A DNA stretch of 64,000 nucleotides from Myxococcales bacterium (GTDB lineage: Bacteria > Myxococcota_A > Polyangia > Polyangiales > Ga0077539). A program made the translations under genes and the position numbers. Where the stretch lies: positions 656,210-720,209 of the forward strand of contig JAEUKH010000028.1 of the NCBI GenBank assembly GCA_016792845.1. Direction: 5' to 3'. The notes below the pieces were generated by a model. The model saw only the letters and a list, made by a program, of their open reading frames with translations. It was not told the origin of the DNA and ran no database searches. This document shows positions 8,939 to 17,071 of this stretch, one piece after another (position 1 is the first letter of the stretch; each line of letters begins with the position of its first letter).

Positions 8939-9095
8939 GAGACGCGACCAAGTAGTCTCCCGTCGCCCCACTTCAGGTTCGCGGCGCGCTGCTGCGTTGC
9001 CGGGTCTCGACGGGCCAACAGCCCGTCTTCGCCCCGTCGCCTTGCATCACTTGCGCCCCTTCGCGGTGCTCGGTCCGACGACTTGGTCGCGTCTC
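8939..9095 (-). mobile_element. MITE-like element, copy 1
   Basis: A 157-bp sequence with 19-bp terminal inverted repeats, GAGACGCGACCAAGTMGTC (M is A at the left end and C at the right end). It contains a perfect 7-bp stem, GACGGGC-CAACA-GCCCGTC, at 9009-9027. The same sequence recurs in inverted orientation at 63852-64000 with only two mismatches over the 150 bp that can be compared. It codes for nothing recognisable. Its end touches the first base of the bamB stop codon (minus strand). Strand is given relative to the upstream gene, bamB. Confidence 0.8.
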
Positions 9096-10294
9096 TAGCC
9101 GCGGGGCTCGAAGAACCAGGCGTTGAGCGTGCCGCGGACGCTCACGAAGAACATCCATCGGCCGAAAATCGCGGGCGCGGCGTTGGTGCCCTCGGCGCCG
9201 AGGCCCTCGAGCACTTCGCCGTCAGAGGCCCGCAACAGCCACATCGACTGGTCTGACACCGGAACGATCAGCAACGGCCCCCACGGCGTCGGCTGACCGA
9301 TCGCGCCGCCCCCGAACGAGCGCGCCCACAGGGTGTGCCCGTCGGTGGGGTCGATCCGCGAGAGGCCGCGGGTCGCCGAGGCCGCGAAGAGATCGCGCCC
9401 GTCGGTGCTGAGCGCGTACACGTCACGCACCGACTCGGCGCGCCACCGCACGTTGCCGCTCTCAGGGTCGAGCGCGTAGAGCCCCGCCGTGATCGAGGCC
9501 GCGTACAGCGTGTCGCCCAAGAGCACCGGCGTCGTGTCGACGTCGATGGTGCGGTGCGCTTCGTTCGCGCCCTCGACCTGCTCGTCGTCGGTGCTGGTGT
9601 CGCGCTCCCAACGCACTGAACCGTCTTCGGGGTCGAGACACTGGACCCTGCCGTCTGAGAAGCCCGCGTACAGACACCGCCCGTGCAGCACCAGACCGCT
9701 GTGGCCGCTCGACGTGATGCCCCCCGGGGGGTCGCGGTGCACACGCCAGCGCCCCTCGCCGTTGGCCCGGTCGACCGCGAGCACCGTGTCTTCGCCGTTG
9801 ACGAAATACACCGTGCGCTCGGTCACCACCGGCGCCCGAACCACCTCGGCGTTGGTCGCGACGCGCCAGCGCATCTGCCCCGTGTCGGCGCTCACGCTGT
9901 AGAGCGCGCCGTCGTCAGCCCCGAAATACAGCTCTCGGCCGACCTGCACCATTTCGCCCTCGACGCTCCCGAGGGCCTGAAAGCGCCACACCTCGCCGTG
10001 ATCGCTCAGGCGAATGGCGTGCACCGCGCCGTCCATCCCGCCGACGATCACCCGCGCCGTCGACGCGTCGATCACCGGCACCGCACGGTCGCGCGAGCGC
10101 GCGTCGAGGTCGGTCAAAGTCGCGAGCGGCAGACGCCACCGGAGCGACGCGAGGCGACGCGGCCGGTAAGGGCCCTCGACCCCCATCTCGACCCGGTCAC
10201 GGCTGCCCAGCGAGAGCCCCGCGCAACCCCAAAGCGAGCACCCCATGGCGACCACGAGCCCGATGGCCCCGCCAAGCCCCGCGCGCATCTTCAC
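9095..10294 (-). CDS. bamB: BamB-like PQQ beta-propeller lipoprotein
   Basis: A 399-residue exported protein with repeated PQQ-type beta-propeller blades (for example AVDRANGEGRWRV, CLDPEDGSVRWE, ALDPESGNVRWR), the fold of BamB, which supports the BAM complex in inserting outer-membrane proteins. The N-terminus is a signal peptide with possible lipidation Cys19 or Cys24 (LWGC). It lies 2 bp after a YfgM-like gene, the same neighbour as in E. coli, which strengthens the call over a generic PQQ protein. The GTG at 10294 is used; an ATG at 10288 is the alternative. The stop codon coincides with the end of a repeat element that may form its 3' untranslated region. Confidence 0.82.
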   Translation of the reverse strand: MKMRAGLGGAIGLVVAMGCSLWGCAGLSLGSRDRVEMGVEGPYRPRRLASLRWRLPLATLTDLDARSRDRAVPVIDASTARVIVGGMDGAVHAIRLSDHGEVWRFQALGSVEGEMVQVGRELYFGADDGALYSVSADTGQMRWRVATNAEVVRAPVVTERTVYFVNGEDTVLAVDRANGEGRWRVHRDPPGGITSSGHSGLVLHGRCLYAGFSDGRVQCLDPEDGSVRWERDTSTDDEQVEGANEAHRTIDVDTTPVLLGDTLYAASITAGLYALDPESGNVRWRAESVRDVYALSTDGRDLFAASATRGLSRIDPTDGHTLWARSFGGGAIGQPTPWGPLLIVPVSDQSMWLLRASDGEVLEGLGAEGTNAAPAIFGRWMFFVSVRGTLNAWFFEPRG

Positions 10295-10296
10295 GC

Positions 10297-11604
10297 TCAG
10301 CGCCCGCCGCCCGAGGGCGCCGACGGGGCCGCACCGCCAGGGCCGCGCCCGCCGCCCCCTGCCCGCTGCCGACGCATCATCTCTTCGACCTGGCGCTGAA
10401 GCTCGGGCGGGAGCCCGCGCATCGGGTTCGCGCCACCGAGGGCGTTGCCGCCGTGCTCGTGGTCGCCGCCGGCCTGCTCGCGCTGCCGGTCGACGTCTTG
10501 CACCAAGGGGTCGGTCGGGTCGATCTCGCGCAACATCGCCACCGAACGCTCGCGGAGCTCTTGCTGGATCGCCGCCGTCGGGTCAGCCGCGGTGGCGCGC
10601 CGGGTGCGCTCGACCACGCCGTGCAGGAGCTCCCGCGCCCGCGCCGCCTGGTCGCGACGCAAGGCCAGCCGGGCCAGCGAGTACTGCGCCTCGTCGCGGA
10701 AGGTGCCCCCCTGGACGTCTTGCAGCTCGCGGTACGTGCGCTCGGCCGCGTCGAGGTTGCCGAGCGACTCGTAGGCGTGCGCGATGCCCTCGACCACGCG
10801 GCCCTCAAGGCCCGCCGTGTCGGCCCCGCGCAGGCCCTCGAACAGCTGCCGGGCCTCTTGGTAGCGCCCGAGGAGGAAGAGCGCGTTCGCCTCGTTCAGC
10901 CGCGCCACCGGGGCGATACGGCTCTGCGGAAAGTTGCGCTCGACCTGACGGAACTTCTCGACCGAGGCCTGGAGCCGCGCCTCAAAGGTGCGAAACCGCG
11001 GGCCCGGCGGGCGGTTCGAGCTCTGCTCGGCGTTCTCGGGCTCGGCCTCGATCGGCGCGGTGGCCACCTGGAGCGCCTCGGAGTACGCGTCGGCCGCCCG
11101 ATTCTCTTTTGATTGCGAGTACTTCTGGTAACCCAGCGCGCCCCCGACGGCCACCAGCACCACCAGCACGCCGGCGGTCAAGACCCCGCGCCGCTCGGCC
11201 AACCAGTCGCCCGCGGTGCGCGCCCACTCGGGCACACCCTCGACGGTGCCCGTGCCCCGCGACATCGTGCGCGGCGGCACCTTCGGACGCCCAGGGCCGC
11301 CCGCCGATTCGGCCAACGCCCGGGGGTTGCCGCCCATGCTCGTGGTGGGCTCCATCAGCCCGCCGTCAGGGTCGAGCGGCGCGCCCTCGCCGTCTTGAGC
11401 GCCCTCGTCGGCGACGTCGCTCAGCTGCGCCGTGCGCCCGCGACGCGCGGCCCGCGCCTGCATTCGACGCTCGGCTCGGTTGCGCGGGGTGTTCGGGTCA
11501 GGACGCTCGGCCTCAAGCGCCGCATCAGCCCCGCCCTCGGCCTCGCTGGCCTCGTCGGCGCTGGTGGTCTCGTCCTCTTCCTCTACCTGGCGCTCTTTGC
11601 TCAC
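10297..11604 (-). CDS. YfgM-like membrane-anchored TPR protein
   Basis: A 435-residue protein with a single membrane segment at about 141-158 (VLTAGVLVVLVAVGGALGY) followed by TPR-like helical repeats (YQEARQLFEGL, LDAAERTYRELQD). This matches the YfgM/TPR_21 family, which in E. coli lies next to bamB and works at the SecYEG-periplasmic chaperone interface. Unlike E. coli YfgM, about 140 residues of acidic, low-complexity sequence precede the membrane segment, and the C-terminus is glycine/arginine-rich (QRQVEEMMRRQR and following). Start is a GTG. It forms a two-gene unit with bamB and is divergent from the small barrel gene 166 bp away. Confidence 0.75.
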   Translation of the reverse strand: MSKERQVEEEDETTSADEASEAEGGADAALEAERPDPNTPRNRAERRMQARAARRGRTAQLSDVADEGAQDGEGAPLDPDGGLMEPTTSMGGNPRALAESAGGPGRPKVPPRTMSRGTGTVEGVPEWARTAGDWLAERRGVLTAGVLVVLVAVGGALGYQKYSQSKENRAADAYSEALQVATAPIEAEPENAEQSSNRPPGPRFRTFEARLQASVEKFRQVERNFPQSRIAPVARLNEANALFLLGRYQEARQLFEGLRGADTAGLEGRVVEGIAHAYESLGNLDAAERTYRELQDVQGGTFRDEAQYSLARLALRRDQAARARELLHGVVERTRRATAADPTAAIQQELRERSVAMLREIDPTDPLVQDVDRQREQAGGDHEHGGNALGGANPMRGLPPELQRQVEEMMRRQRAGGGGRGPGGAAPSAPSGGGR

Positions 11605-11770
11605 GTCTCAACTCCTCGATCACACGCCGAATCAGCCTGAAAGCGCCCGTCTCGCACAGGCCCTCACCGCTTCAGCGGCGCGCGACTCTACACGCAATCA
11701 TCCGACGGTCAACCGCGCAGAACGCGTGCGCGGGCCTTCTCGAAGGTGCTAACTCCCACCACCAGAGCCA

Positions 11771-12301
11771 ATGCCGCGCCGCCCCCTTTTCGCCCTCTCT
11801 GCCCTGGCCGCGACCCTCGTCACCCTCACAGCCCCGTCGGCCGTCTGGGCCCTCGAAGGGCAGCTGAGCGCGAGCGTGCGCCTCGGGGCGAGCCTCGGCC
11901 GCGGGCCCCGGGCCGGTCTCGGCCCCGCCCTCGAGCTCGCAGGCGGCTACGGCCTCAACGACGCCTTCACCCTCTACGCCGCGGCCGGCTATGCGACGAC
12001 CTTCCCCGCGGCGCCTTATGCGCCCACGCACCGCGGCTGGGCTTCGGCGGGGCTGCGCTACGCCTTTGACTACCTTCGGGTCGTGCCGGTGATCTCCGTG
12101 GGCCTCCGCGGCGACCTCCTCGCCTCGCCCTACGACGGCTGGCTCACCCCCTCGGCCGAGCTCCGCGTGGGCCTCGTCTGGATGCGCGCCCGCTACCGCG
12201 CCTGGGAGCTCGACCTCGGGTACGCCGCCCACTTCCTCCAGCGCGAGCACGCGCCCGATGTGTTCAGTGTGAACATTGGGTACCATTTTCTGCGTGATTA
12301 G
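11771..12301 (+). CDS. Small outer-membrane beta-barrel-like protein
   Basis: A 176-residue exported protein of unknown function. A signal peptide covers residues 1-27, ending near AVWA. The mature part has alternating hydrophobic/polar strands rich in Gly and Tyr and ends FSVNIGYHFLRD, like outer-membrane barrels with a terminal aromatic strand. I see no homologue by motif. The 3' end overlaps the convergent ComEA-like gene by 38 bp. Confidence 0.7.
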   Translation: MPRRPLFALSALAATLVTLTAPSAVWALEGQLSASVRLGASLGRGPRAGLGPALELAGGYGLNDAFTLYAAAGYATTFPAAPYAPTHRGWASAGLRYAFDYLRVVPVISVGLRGDLLASPYDGWLTPSAELRVGLVWMRARYRAWELDLGYAAHFLQREHAPDVFSVNIGYHFLRD

Positions 12302-12659
12302 AAGCCTCTCGGTCTGCGGGCGGCCCCGCATCGGGGGGCCCAAAGCGCACCCTCGGGGCGAGCCGTCTGAGCGTCGCCGGGCCCACGCCGGGCACCCGGT
12401 CGAGGTCTGCGAGGCTCCGAAACGGGCGGCGCTGTCGGGCCGCGACGATGCGGGCGGCGAGCGAGGGCCCCACCCCCGGGAGTCGGTCGAGGGCGCCGAG
12501 GTCGGCGGTGTTGAGGTCGACCGGTTCGGCTCCGGCGTCGACGGCGGGCGCCTCGGGGGGCTGGTACGGCGTCCGCGGCGTGCGGGCCCCTGCGAGGGCC
12601 GCGGCGGCGAGGAGGGCGACCACGAGGGCGGCGGCTTGATGGTGTGAGGGGCTGGCCAT
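12264..12659 (-). CDS. ComEA-like helix-hairpin-helix protein
   Basis: A 131-residue exported protein. A hydrophobic N-terminus (residues 9-25) is followed by a linker and two helix-hairpin-helix motifs (VDLNTADLGALDRLPGVGPS and LADLDRVPGVGPATL), the fold ComEA uses to bind double-stranded DNA during uptake in natural transformation. The sequence VDLNTA is typical of the family. No other competence gene is in the window, so a role in DNA uptake is an inference from the family only. Its last 38 bp overlap the convergent barrel gene. Confidence 0.85.
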   Translation of the reverse strand: MASPSHHQAAALVVALLAAAALAGARTPRTPYQPPEAPAVDAGAEPVDLNTADLGALDRLPGVGPSLAARIVAARQRRPFRSLADLDRVPGVGPATLRRLAPRVRFGPPDAGPPADREASNHAENGTQCSH

Positions 12660-12699
12660 GGCGGGGCGCTGTGTCGGCCCCGGGCGCGGCGCGGTTGTG

Positions 12700-13491
12700 T
12701 CAGCGTCGCGAAATTCGGACGTGCTGGATGTACACCGGGCTGTCGGGCCGGTCGCGCTCGTTGCGGGGCACCCGGGCGATGCGGTTGACGAGCTCGGCGG
12801 GGGTGCAGCGCCCGAAGATCGAGTAGCTCCCGTCGAGGTGCTGCCGGGGCGTCTCGGTGATGAAGAACTGCCCGCCGTTGGTGTTGGGCCCGTGGTTGGC
12901 CATGCAGAGCTGGCCCGCGGCGTCGTGGCCGTTGACGTTCTCGTCGGCGAACTCGTAACCCGGGCCGCCCATGCCCGAGCGCAAGATGTCGCCGCCCTGG
13001 ATCATGAACTCCGGGATCACCCGGTGAAACACCGAGCCGTCGTAGTACGGGCGGCGCACCCACTGGCCCGACACCGGATCCCAGAAATCGCGGAGGCCGC
13101 GGGCGAGGCCGACGAAATTGGCCACGGTGTTGGGCGCCCGGTCGGCGAGCATGGTGCAGCTGAAGGTGCCCTGGTTGGTCTCGATCTCGGCCACGAGCTC
13201 GCGACCCGGAGGCAGCCCCGCGGTGGCCTGCGCGAGGCTGAAGCGCCCGCCCAAGGGGTCAGGCGACGAGGGGTTGGGGTACACCGGCCGGACGGCCACG
13301 TCGCCAGAAGGCGCAGCGGGCGCGGCGGGCGCGGGCGGCGGGGTGGGCGCGGGCGGCGGCGCCGGCGGGGTGGTCGCGGCGGCCGCGGCGGGCGCGGGCT
13401 GGTAGGTGGGCTCGGCGGGGGCAGCGGGCTTGCAGCCGGCCGCCAACACGACGCTCAACAAAGCGATTTTCGACTTCACGAGGGGCTTCAC
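12700..13491 (-). CDS. Cyclophilin-type peptidyl-prolyl isomerase lipoprotein
   Basis: A 263-residue lipoprotein (lipobox LAAGC, Cys20) with a proline/alanine linker at residues 25-65 and a C-terminal cyclophilin domain from about 95. Signature motifs are FHRVIPEFMIQGGD and NTNGGQFFIT, so proline isomerase activity on exported proteins is expected. The family's usual LDGKHTVFG is here LDGSYSIFG. The GTG start overlaps the stop of the upstream DUF192 gene (GTGA), so the two are coupled. It probably sits on the periplasmic side of a membrane. Confidence 0.9.
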   Translation of the reverse strand: MKPLVKSKIALLSVVLAAGCKPAAPAEPTYQPAPAAAAATTPPAPPPAPTPPPAPAAPAAPSGDVAVRPVYPNPSSPDPLGGRFSLAQATAGLPPGRELVAEIETNQGTFSCTMLADRAPNTVANFVGLARGLRDFWDPVSGQWVRRPYYDGSVFHRVIPEFMIQGGDILRSGMGGPGYEFADENVNGHDAAGQLCMANHGPNTNGGQFFITETPRQHLDGSYSIFGRCTPAELVNRIARVPRNERDRPDSPVYIQHVRISRR

Positions 13492-13994
13492 TCCAGCGCG
13501 GGGGGTACGTTGACGAGCTCGACCCGGTCGCCCGCGGCGACGTGGTGACGGCGCGACCAGCCGCCGTTGACTTCGAGCACATAGAGCGAGTCGCCGGGCA
13601 CCGAGCGGCCCGTGTCGGTCTCGGGGGTGGCGTTCTCGACGATGCCCAAGATGGTCTGATCTTCGCGGATGAAGATCATGTCGAGGGGGATGTAGGTGTT
13701 GTGCATCCAGAACACCTGGTTCTGCGCCCTCGGGAAGACGAAGATCATGCCTCGGTCTTCGGCCATCTCGCGGCGAAACATCAGCCCGCGCTGGCGCACG
13801 GCGTCGGTGCGCGCGACCTCGACGGTGACCCGCGACTCAGGGTGACCCGAGGGGCGCAGGAGCACCGCGGGTTCGCGGGCCGTCGGCGCCGTCGGTGAGG
13901 GGTTGGTCGAAGCCGGAGCGCTCTGAGAGGGCTCGGCCGGGGTGCTCTGGCGGCACGACCCGAGGGCGAGAAGAATGGCGACAGTCCAACGCAC
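13488..13994 (-). CDS. DUF192 lipoprotein
   Basis: A 168-residue exported protein with lipobox ALGSC (Cys14), a Ser/Pro/Thr-rich linker and a DUF192 domain from about residue 55. Typical motifs are RGLMFRREMAEDRGMIFVF, FWMHNTYIPLDMIFI and VLEVNGG. The biochemical role of DUF192 is not established. It is first in a coupled pair with the cyclophilin gene. Start is a GTG, divergent from the cobA-hemD gene by about 100 bp. Confidence 0.9.
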   Translation of the reverse strand: MRWTVAILLALGSCRQSTPAEPSQSAPASTNPSPTAPTAREPAVLLRPSGHPESRVTVEVARTDAVRQRGLMFRREMAEDRGMIFVFPRAQNQVFWMHNTYIPLDMIFIREDQTILGIVENATPETDTGRSVPGDSLYVLEVNGGWSRRHHVAAGDRVELVNVPPALE

Positions 13995-14080
13995 GGTGGC
14001 CTTCGCGTATCACAGGGGTCGCGGGGGGTGTCAATCGCGTGGCCGATGGCGAAAGCCCGCGACACCGGGCGCGGGTCGAT

Positions 14081-14086
14081 TATGCT
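14081..14086 (+). promoter_or_regulatory. Possible -10 element TATGCT before cobA-hemD
   Basis: TATGCT stands out in GC-rich sequence 12 bp before the ATG at 14099. It resembles a -10 box; no convincing -35 box was seen. Short leaders of this kind recur before several genes in the window. Confidence 0.3.
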
Positions 14087-14098
14087 TTCGCGCCCTCG

Positions 14099-15637
14099 AT
14101 GGCCGGATTGGTGACACTCATCGGCGTGGGCCCCGGCGACCCGGGCCTACTGACTCTGCGCGGCGCCAAGGCCCTCTCGGTGGCCGACGTGGTGCTCTAC
14201 GACGCGCTCGTTCACCCGGCGATTCTGGGCCACGCCCGCCCCGGGGCGGAGCTGCTCTTTGTGGGCAAGCGCCGCGGCGCCGACTCGACCCCCCAAGAGG
14301 CCATCAACCACATGCTGCTCTTTCGCGCGGCCGAGGGCAAGCGCGTCGCGCGGCTCAAGGGGGGCGACCCGCTGCTCTTTGGTCGCGGGGCCGAGGAGCT
14401 CGAATTTCTCGCCCAGCACGGCATCGCCTGCGAGGTGGTGCCGGGCGTCACCGCGGCGCTCGGGGCGACGGCGTACGCGGGCATTCCGCTGTCGCATCGG
14501 GCGCTCTCGTCGTCGATCGCGCTCTTGACGAGCACCGAGGCCCCGGGCCGCGAGGGCAGCCGCCACGACTGGGCGCGGCTCGCGACGGCGACGCAGACCC
14601 TGGTGTTCTACATGGGCCTCCACCGCCTCGCCGACGACCTCTCGGCGCTCGTCGCGGCGGGCCGGGCCGCGAGCACCCCCGCGGCGGTGATCTCGATGGG
14701 CACGCACCCCGAGCAGCGGGTCGTGACGGGCACCCTCGAGACCCTCGCCGCCGAAGTTTCGTCCGCGCAGGTGCGCGCCCCGGCCCTCGTGGTGGTGGGC
14801 GAGGTGGTGCGGCTCCGCGAGACCCTCGACTGGTGGTCGCGGCGCCCGCTCGCGGGCCTCAGGGTGGCGGTCACCCGCGCGGCCGAGGCCTCGTCGGCGC
14901 TCACCGACATGCTCACCGAGCACGGGGCCGCGGTCTTCGAGGCGCCTGCCACGGCCTTCGCGCCCCCTGACGACCCTTCAGCCCTCAGACGGGCGCTCGC
15001 CGCCCCAGGGCCCCTCGCCTACGAGCTTGCGATTTTCACGAGCCGTAACGCCGTGACCCATTTCTTCGGAGCGCTCGGCGAAGGCGGCCGCGACGCCCGC
15101 GCGCTCGGCCTTTGCCGCGTCGCCGCGGTCGGCGCGGCCACCGCCGAGGCCCTCTCTGCACACGGAATTACAGCTGATTTCGTGCCCTCCGAGGCCCACG
15201 CCGAGGGCTTGCTCTCGACCCTCGACGCGGCCCTCGGCCCGGCCCTCGGGTCGGCCCGGGTGCTCTTTCCGAGGGCCCAAGAGGGCCGCGACGTCTTGCC
15301 CGAGGCCCTCAAGGCCCGCGGGGCGCGGGTCGACCTCGTGCCCGTCTACAAGACCGTGGCGGCGCCGCCAGAGGCCTTCGACGCCCTCGCCGCGCGCCTC
15401 GCCGCGGGCGCCCTCGACGTCATCACCTTCGCGGCCTCGAGCGCGGCGGCCCACACCGTCGCGGCCCTCGGCGCCGAGGCGCTCGCCCGCTGCGCGGTCG
15501 CATCGATCGGCCCGGCCACCAGCGAGACCTTGCGTCAGCTCAAGGTCAAGGTCGACATCGAGGCCCGCGAGCACAGCTTCTCGGGGCTCGTCGCGGCCCT
15601 CTCTGAACACGTTCAAACTCGAAGCAAGACGCCATGA
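14099..15637 (+). CDS. cobA-hemD: Uroporphyrinogen-III C-methyltransferase / uroporphyrinogen-III synthase fusion
   Basis: A 512-residue two-domain tetrapyrrole enzyme. Residues 1-245 are a SUMT/CobA methyltransferase ([11 protein letters not shown] near the start, [20 protein letters not shown]), which makes precorrin-2 for siroheme and cobalamin. Residues about 255-510 are a HemD-type synthase ([34 protein letters not shown]), which closes the uroporphyrinogen-III ring. Such fusions are known in several bacterial groups. The ATG at 14099 starts exactly at the SUMT fold; upstream codons would only add unrelated sequence. The stop overlaps the hemB start (ATGA), so the two are an operon. Confidence 0.93.
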   Translation: MAGLVTLIGVGPGDPGLLTLRGAKALSVADVVLYDALVHPAILGHARPGAELLFVGKRRGADSTPQEAINHMLLFRAAEGKRVARLKGGDPLLFGRGAEELEFLAQHGIACEVVPGVTAALGATAYAGIPLSHRALSSSIALLTSTEAPGREGSRHDWARLATATQTLVFYMGLHRLADDLSALVAAGRAASTPAAVISMGTHPEQRVVTGTLETLAAEVSSAQVRAPALVVVGEVVRLRETLDWWSRRPLAGLRVAVTRAAEASSALTDMLTEHGAAVFEAPATAFAPPDDPSALRRALAAPGPLAYELAIFTSRNAVTHFFGALGEGGRDARALGLCRVAAVGAATAEALSAHGITADFVPSEAHAEGLLSTLDAALGPALGSARVLFPRAQEGRDVLPEALKARGARVDLVPVYKTVAAPPEAFDALAARLAAGALDVITFAASSAAAHTVAALGAEALARCAVASIGPATSETLRQLKVKVDIEAREHSFSGLVAALSEHVQTRSKTP

Positions 15638-16626
15638 CCCACCCCATCGAACGACCGCGCAGGCTGCGCGCCACGCCGGCCCTGAGGGCCCTCGTGCGCG
15701 AGACCACGGTGCGCCCCGAACAGCTCGTCGCGCCGCTCTTTCTCACGCCCGGCAGCGATCGCAAGAAGCCCATCACCTCGATGCCCGGCCACGCTCAGCT
15801 CTCGGTCGACCTCGCGGTGGCCGAGGCCCGGGCCCTCGCCGCGCTCGGCGTACGGAGCTTCTTGCTCTTCGGCGTGCCCGACCACAAAGACGAAGAGGGC
15901 TCAGGCGCGTGGGACCCCGCGGGCCCCGTCGCCACGGGCATCAAGGCCCTCAAAGACAGCCTCCCAGACTGCATCGTGATGGCCGACGTGTGCGTCGACG
16001 AGTACACGTCGCACGGGCACTGCGGGGTCTTGCACACCCGCCGCGACGGGGTCATCGACGTCGACAACGACGCCACCGTCGAGCGCCTCGCCCGCATCGC
16101 GACGGTCTACGCCGCGGCGGGCGCCGACGTGATCGCCCCGAGCGACATGATGGACGGCCGCGTGGGCGCGATTCGCTGGCGCCTCGACGCCGAAGGCTTC
16201 AGCCACGCGGTGATTCTCTCGTACGCCGTGAAGTACGCCTCGGCGTTCTACGGGCCCTTCCGCGAGGCCGCCGATTGCGCGCCGAAGTTCGGCGACCGCG
16301 CGGCCTACCAGATGGATCCTGCCAACGCCCGCGAGGCCCTGCGCGAGCTGCGCCTCGACATCGCCGAAGGGGCCGACATGGTGATGGTCAAGCCCGCCCT
16401 CGCCTACCTCGACGTGATCGCCAAGGTGCGGGCGGCCACCGAGCTCCCCCTCGCCGCGTACAACGTCTCGGGCGAATACGCGATGCTCCACGCCGCCGCC
16501 CAGAACGGCTGGATCGACCTCCATCGCACGGTCAAAGAGGTGCTCACCAGCATCGTGCGGGCCGGGGCCGACATCGTCATCACCTACCACGCCCGCGACG
16601 TGGCCGAGGCCCTCGGATGGCGCTGA
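15634..16626 (+). CDS. hemB: Delta-aminolevulinic acid dehydratase (porphobilinogen synthase)
   Basis: A 330-residue enzyme that condenses two 5-aminolevulinate molecules into porphobilinogen, upstream of the preceding HemD reaction. The Schiff-base lysines are Lys200 ([16 protein letters not shown]) and Lys253 ([11 protein letters not shown]). The metal site reads [14 protein letters not shown]: Cys120 and Cys130 are kept, but the middle cysteine of zinc enzymes is Asp122, giving a site between the zinc (Cys3) and the magnesium (Asp-rich) types. The gene overlaps cobA-hemD by 4 bp and its end overlaps the next lipoprotein gene by 10 bp. Confidence 0.96.
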   Translation: MTHPIERPRRLRATPALRALVRETTVRPEQLVAPLFLTPGSDRKKPITSMPGHAQLSVDLAVAEARALAALGVRSFLLFGVPDHKDEEGSGAWDPAGPVATGIKALKDSLPDCIVMADVCVDEYTSHGHCGVLHTRRDGVIDVDNDATVERLARIATVYAAAGADVIAPSDMMDGRVGAIRWRLDAEGFSHAVILSYAVKYASAFYGPFREAADCAPKFGDRAAYQMDPANAREALRELRLDIAEGADMVMVKPALAYLDVIAKVRAATELPLAAYNVSGEYAMLHAAAQNGWIDLHRTVKEVLTSIVRAGADIVITYHARDVAEALGWR

Positions 16627-17030
16627 CCCGCCCCCTCGCCGCCCTCGCCTGCGTCGCGGCGTGCGCCCTCGGCGCGGGCTGCGCCTCGTCACCCGACGCC
16701 GACGCCTGCTCGGGCATCGTCGACATCGGCTGCGACGGCGGCTTCGTCGACGACGCCTCGGGCGCCTGGGTCTCGGGCCCCTGGGCCGGGCCCCACCCCG
16801 CCTACCCCGGGCTCACCACCGTCAGGGTCTGCCACGGCCTCGGGCGCGCCCCCAACAGCGTCGAGGTCTACGCCGCCTTCTCGCCCACCGGAAACCTCGC
16901 CCAACAGATCGGCAACGTGGCCACGGTGCTCCCGGCCTGCGGCGCCGAGCCGGGGGTCACCGCGCGGCACGTGCTCCTGCGCAACGGCCAGGCCCAAGAC
17001 TTCTATGCGCGCTTCGTGTTTCGCCCCTGA
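16617..17030 (+). CDS. Small lipoprotein, unknown function
   Basis: A 137-residue predicted lipoprotein (lipobox LGAGC) of a family I do not recognise. After the signal peptide come several cysteines and a compact domain with [20 protein letters not shown] and [17 protein letters not shown]. The ATG overlaps the last 10 bp of hemB in another frame, which suggests translational coupling. A link to tetrapyrrole metabolism rests only on position. Confidence 0.75.
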   Translation: MALTRPLAALACVAACALGAGCASSPDADACSGIVDIGCDGGFVDDASGAWVSGPWAGPHPAYPGLTTVRVCHGLGRAPNSVEVYAAFSPTGNLAQQIGNVATVLPACGAEPGVTARHVLLRNGQAQDFYARFVFRP

Positions 17031-17045
17031 GCCGCAGGTCTATCT

Positions 17046-17058
17046 GCATATTCTATGC
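17046..17058. promoter_or_regulatory. Palindrome GCATA-TTC-TATGC between convergent genes
   Basis: A perfect 5-bp-arm palindrome in the 41 bp between the lipoprotein stop and the cysteine desulfurase stop. Its ATTCTATGC core is the same as the repeats on the other side of the desulfurase gene (18223-18263). Confidence 0.5.
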
Positions 17059-17071
17059 AAGTATGCGGGTC

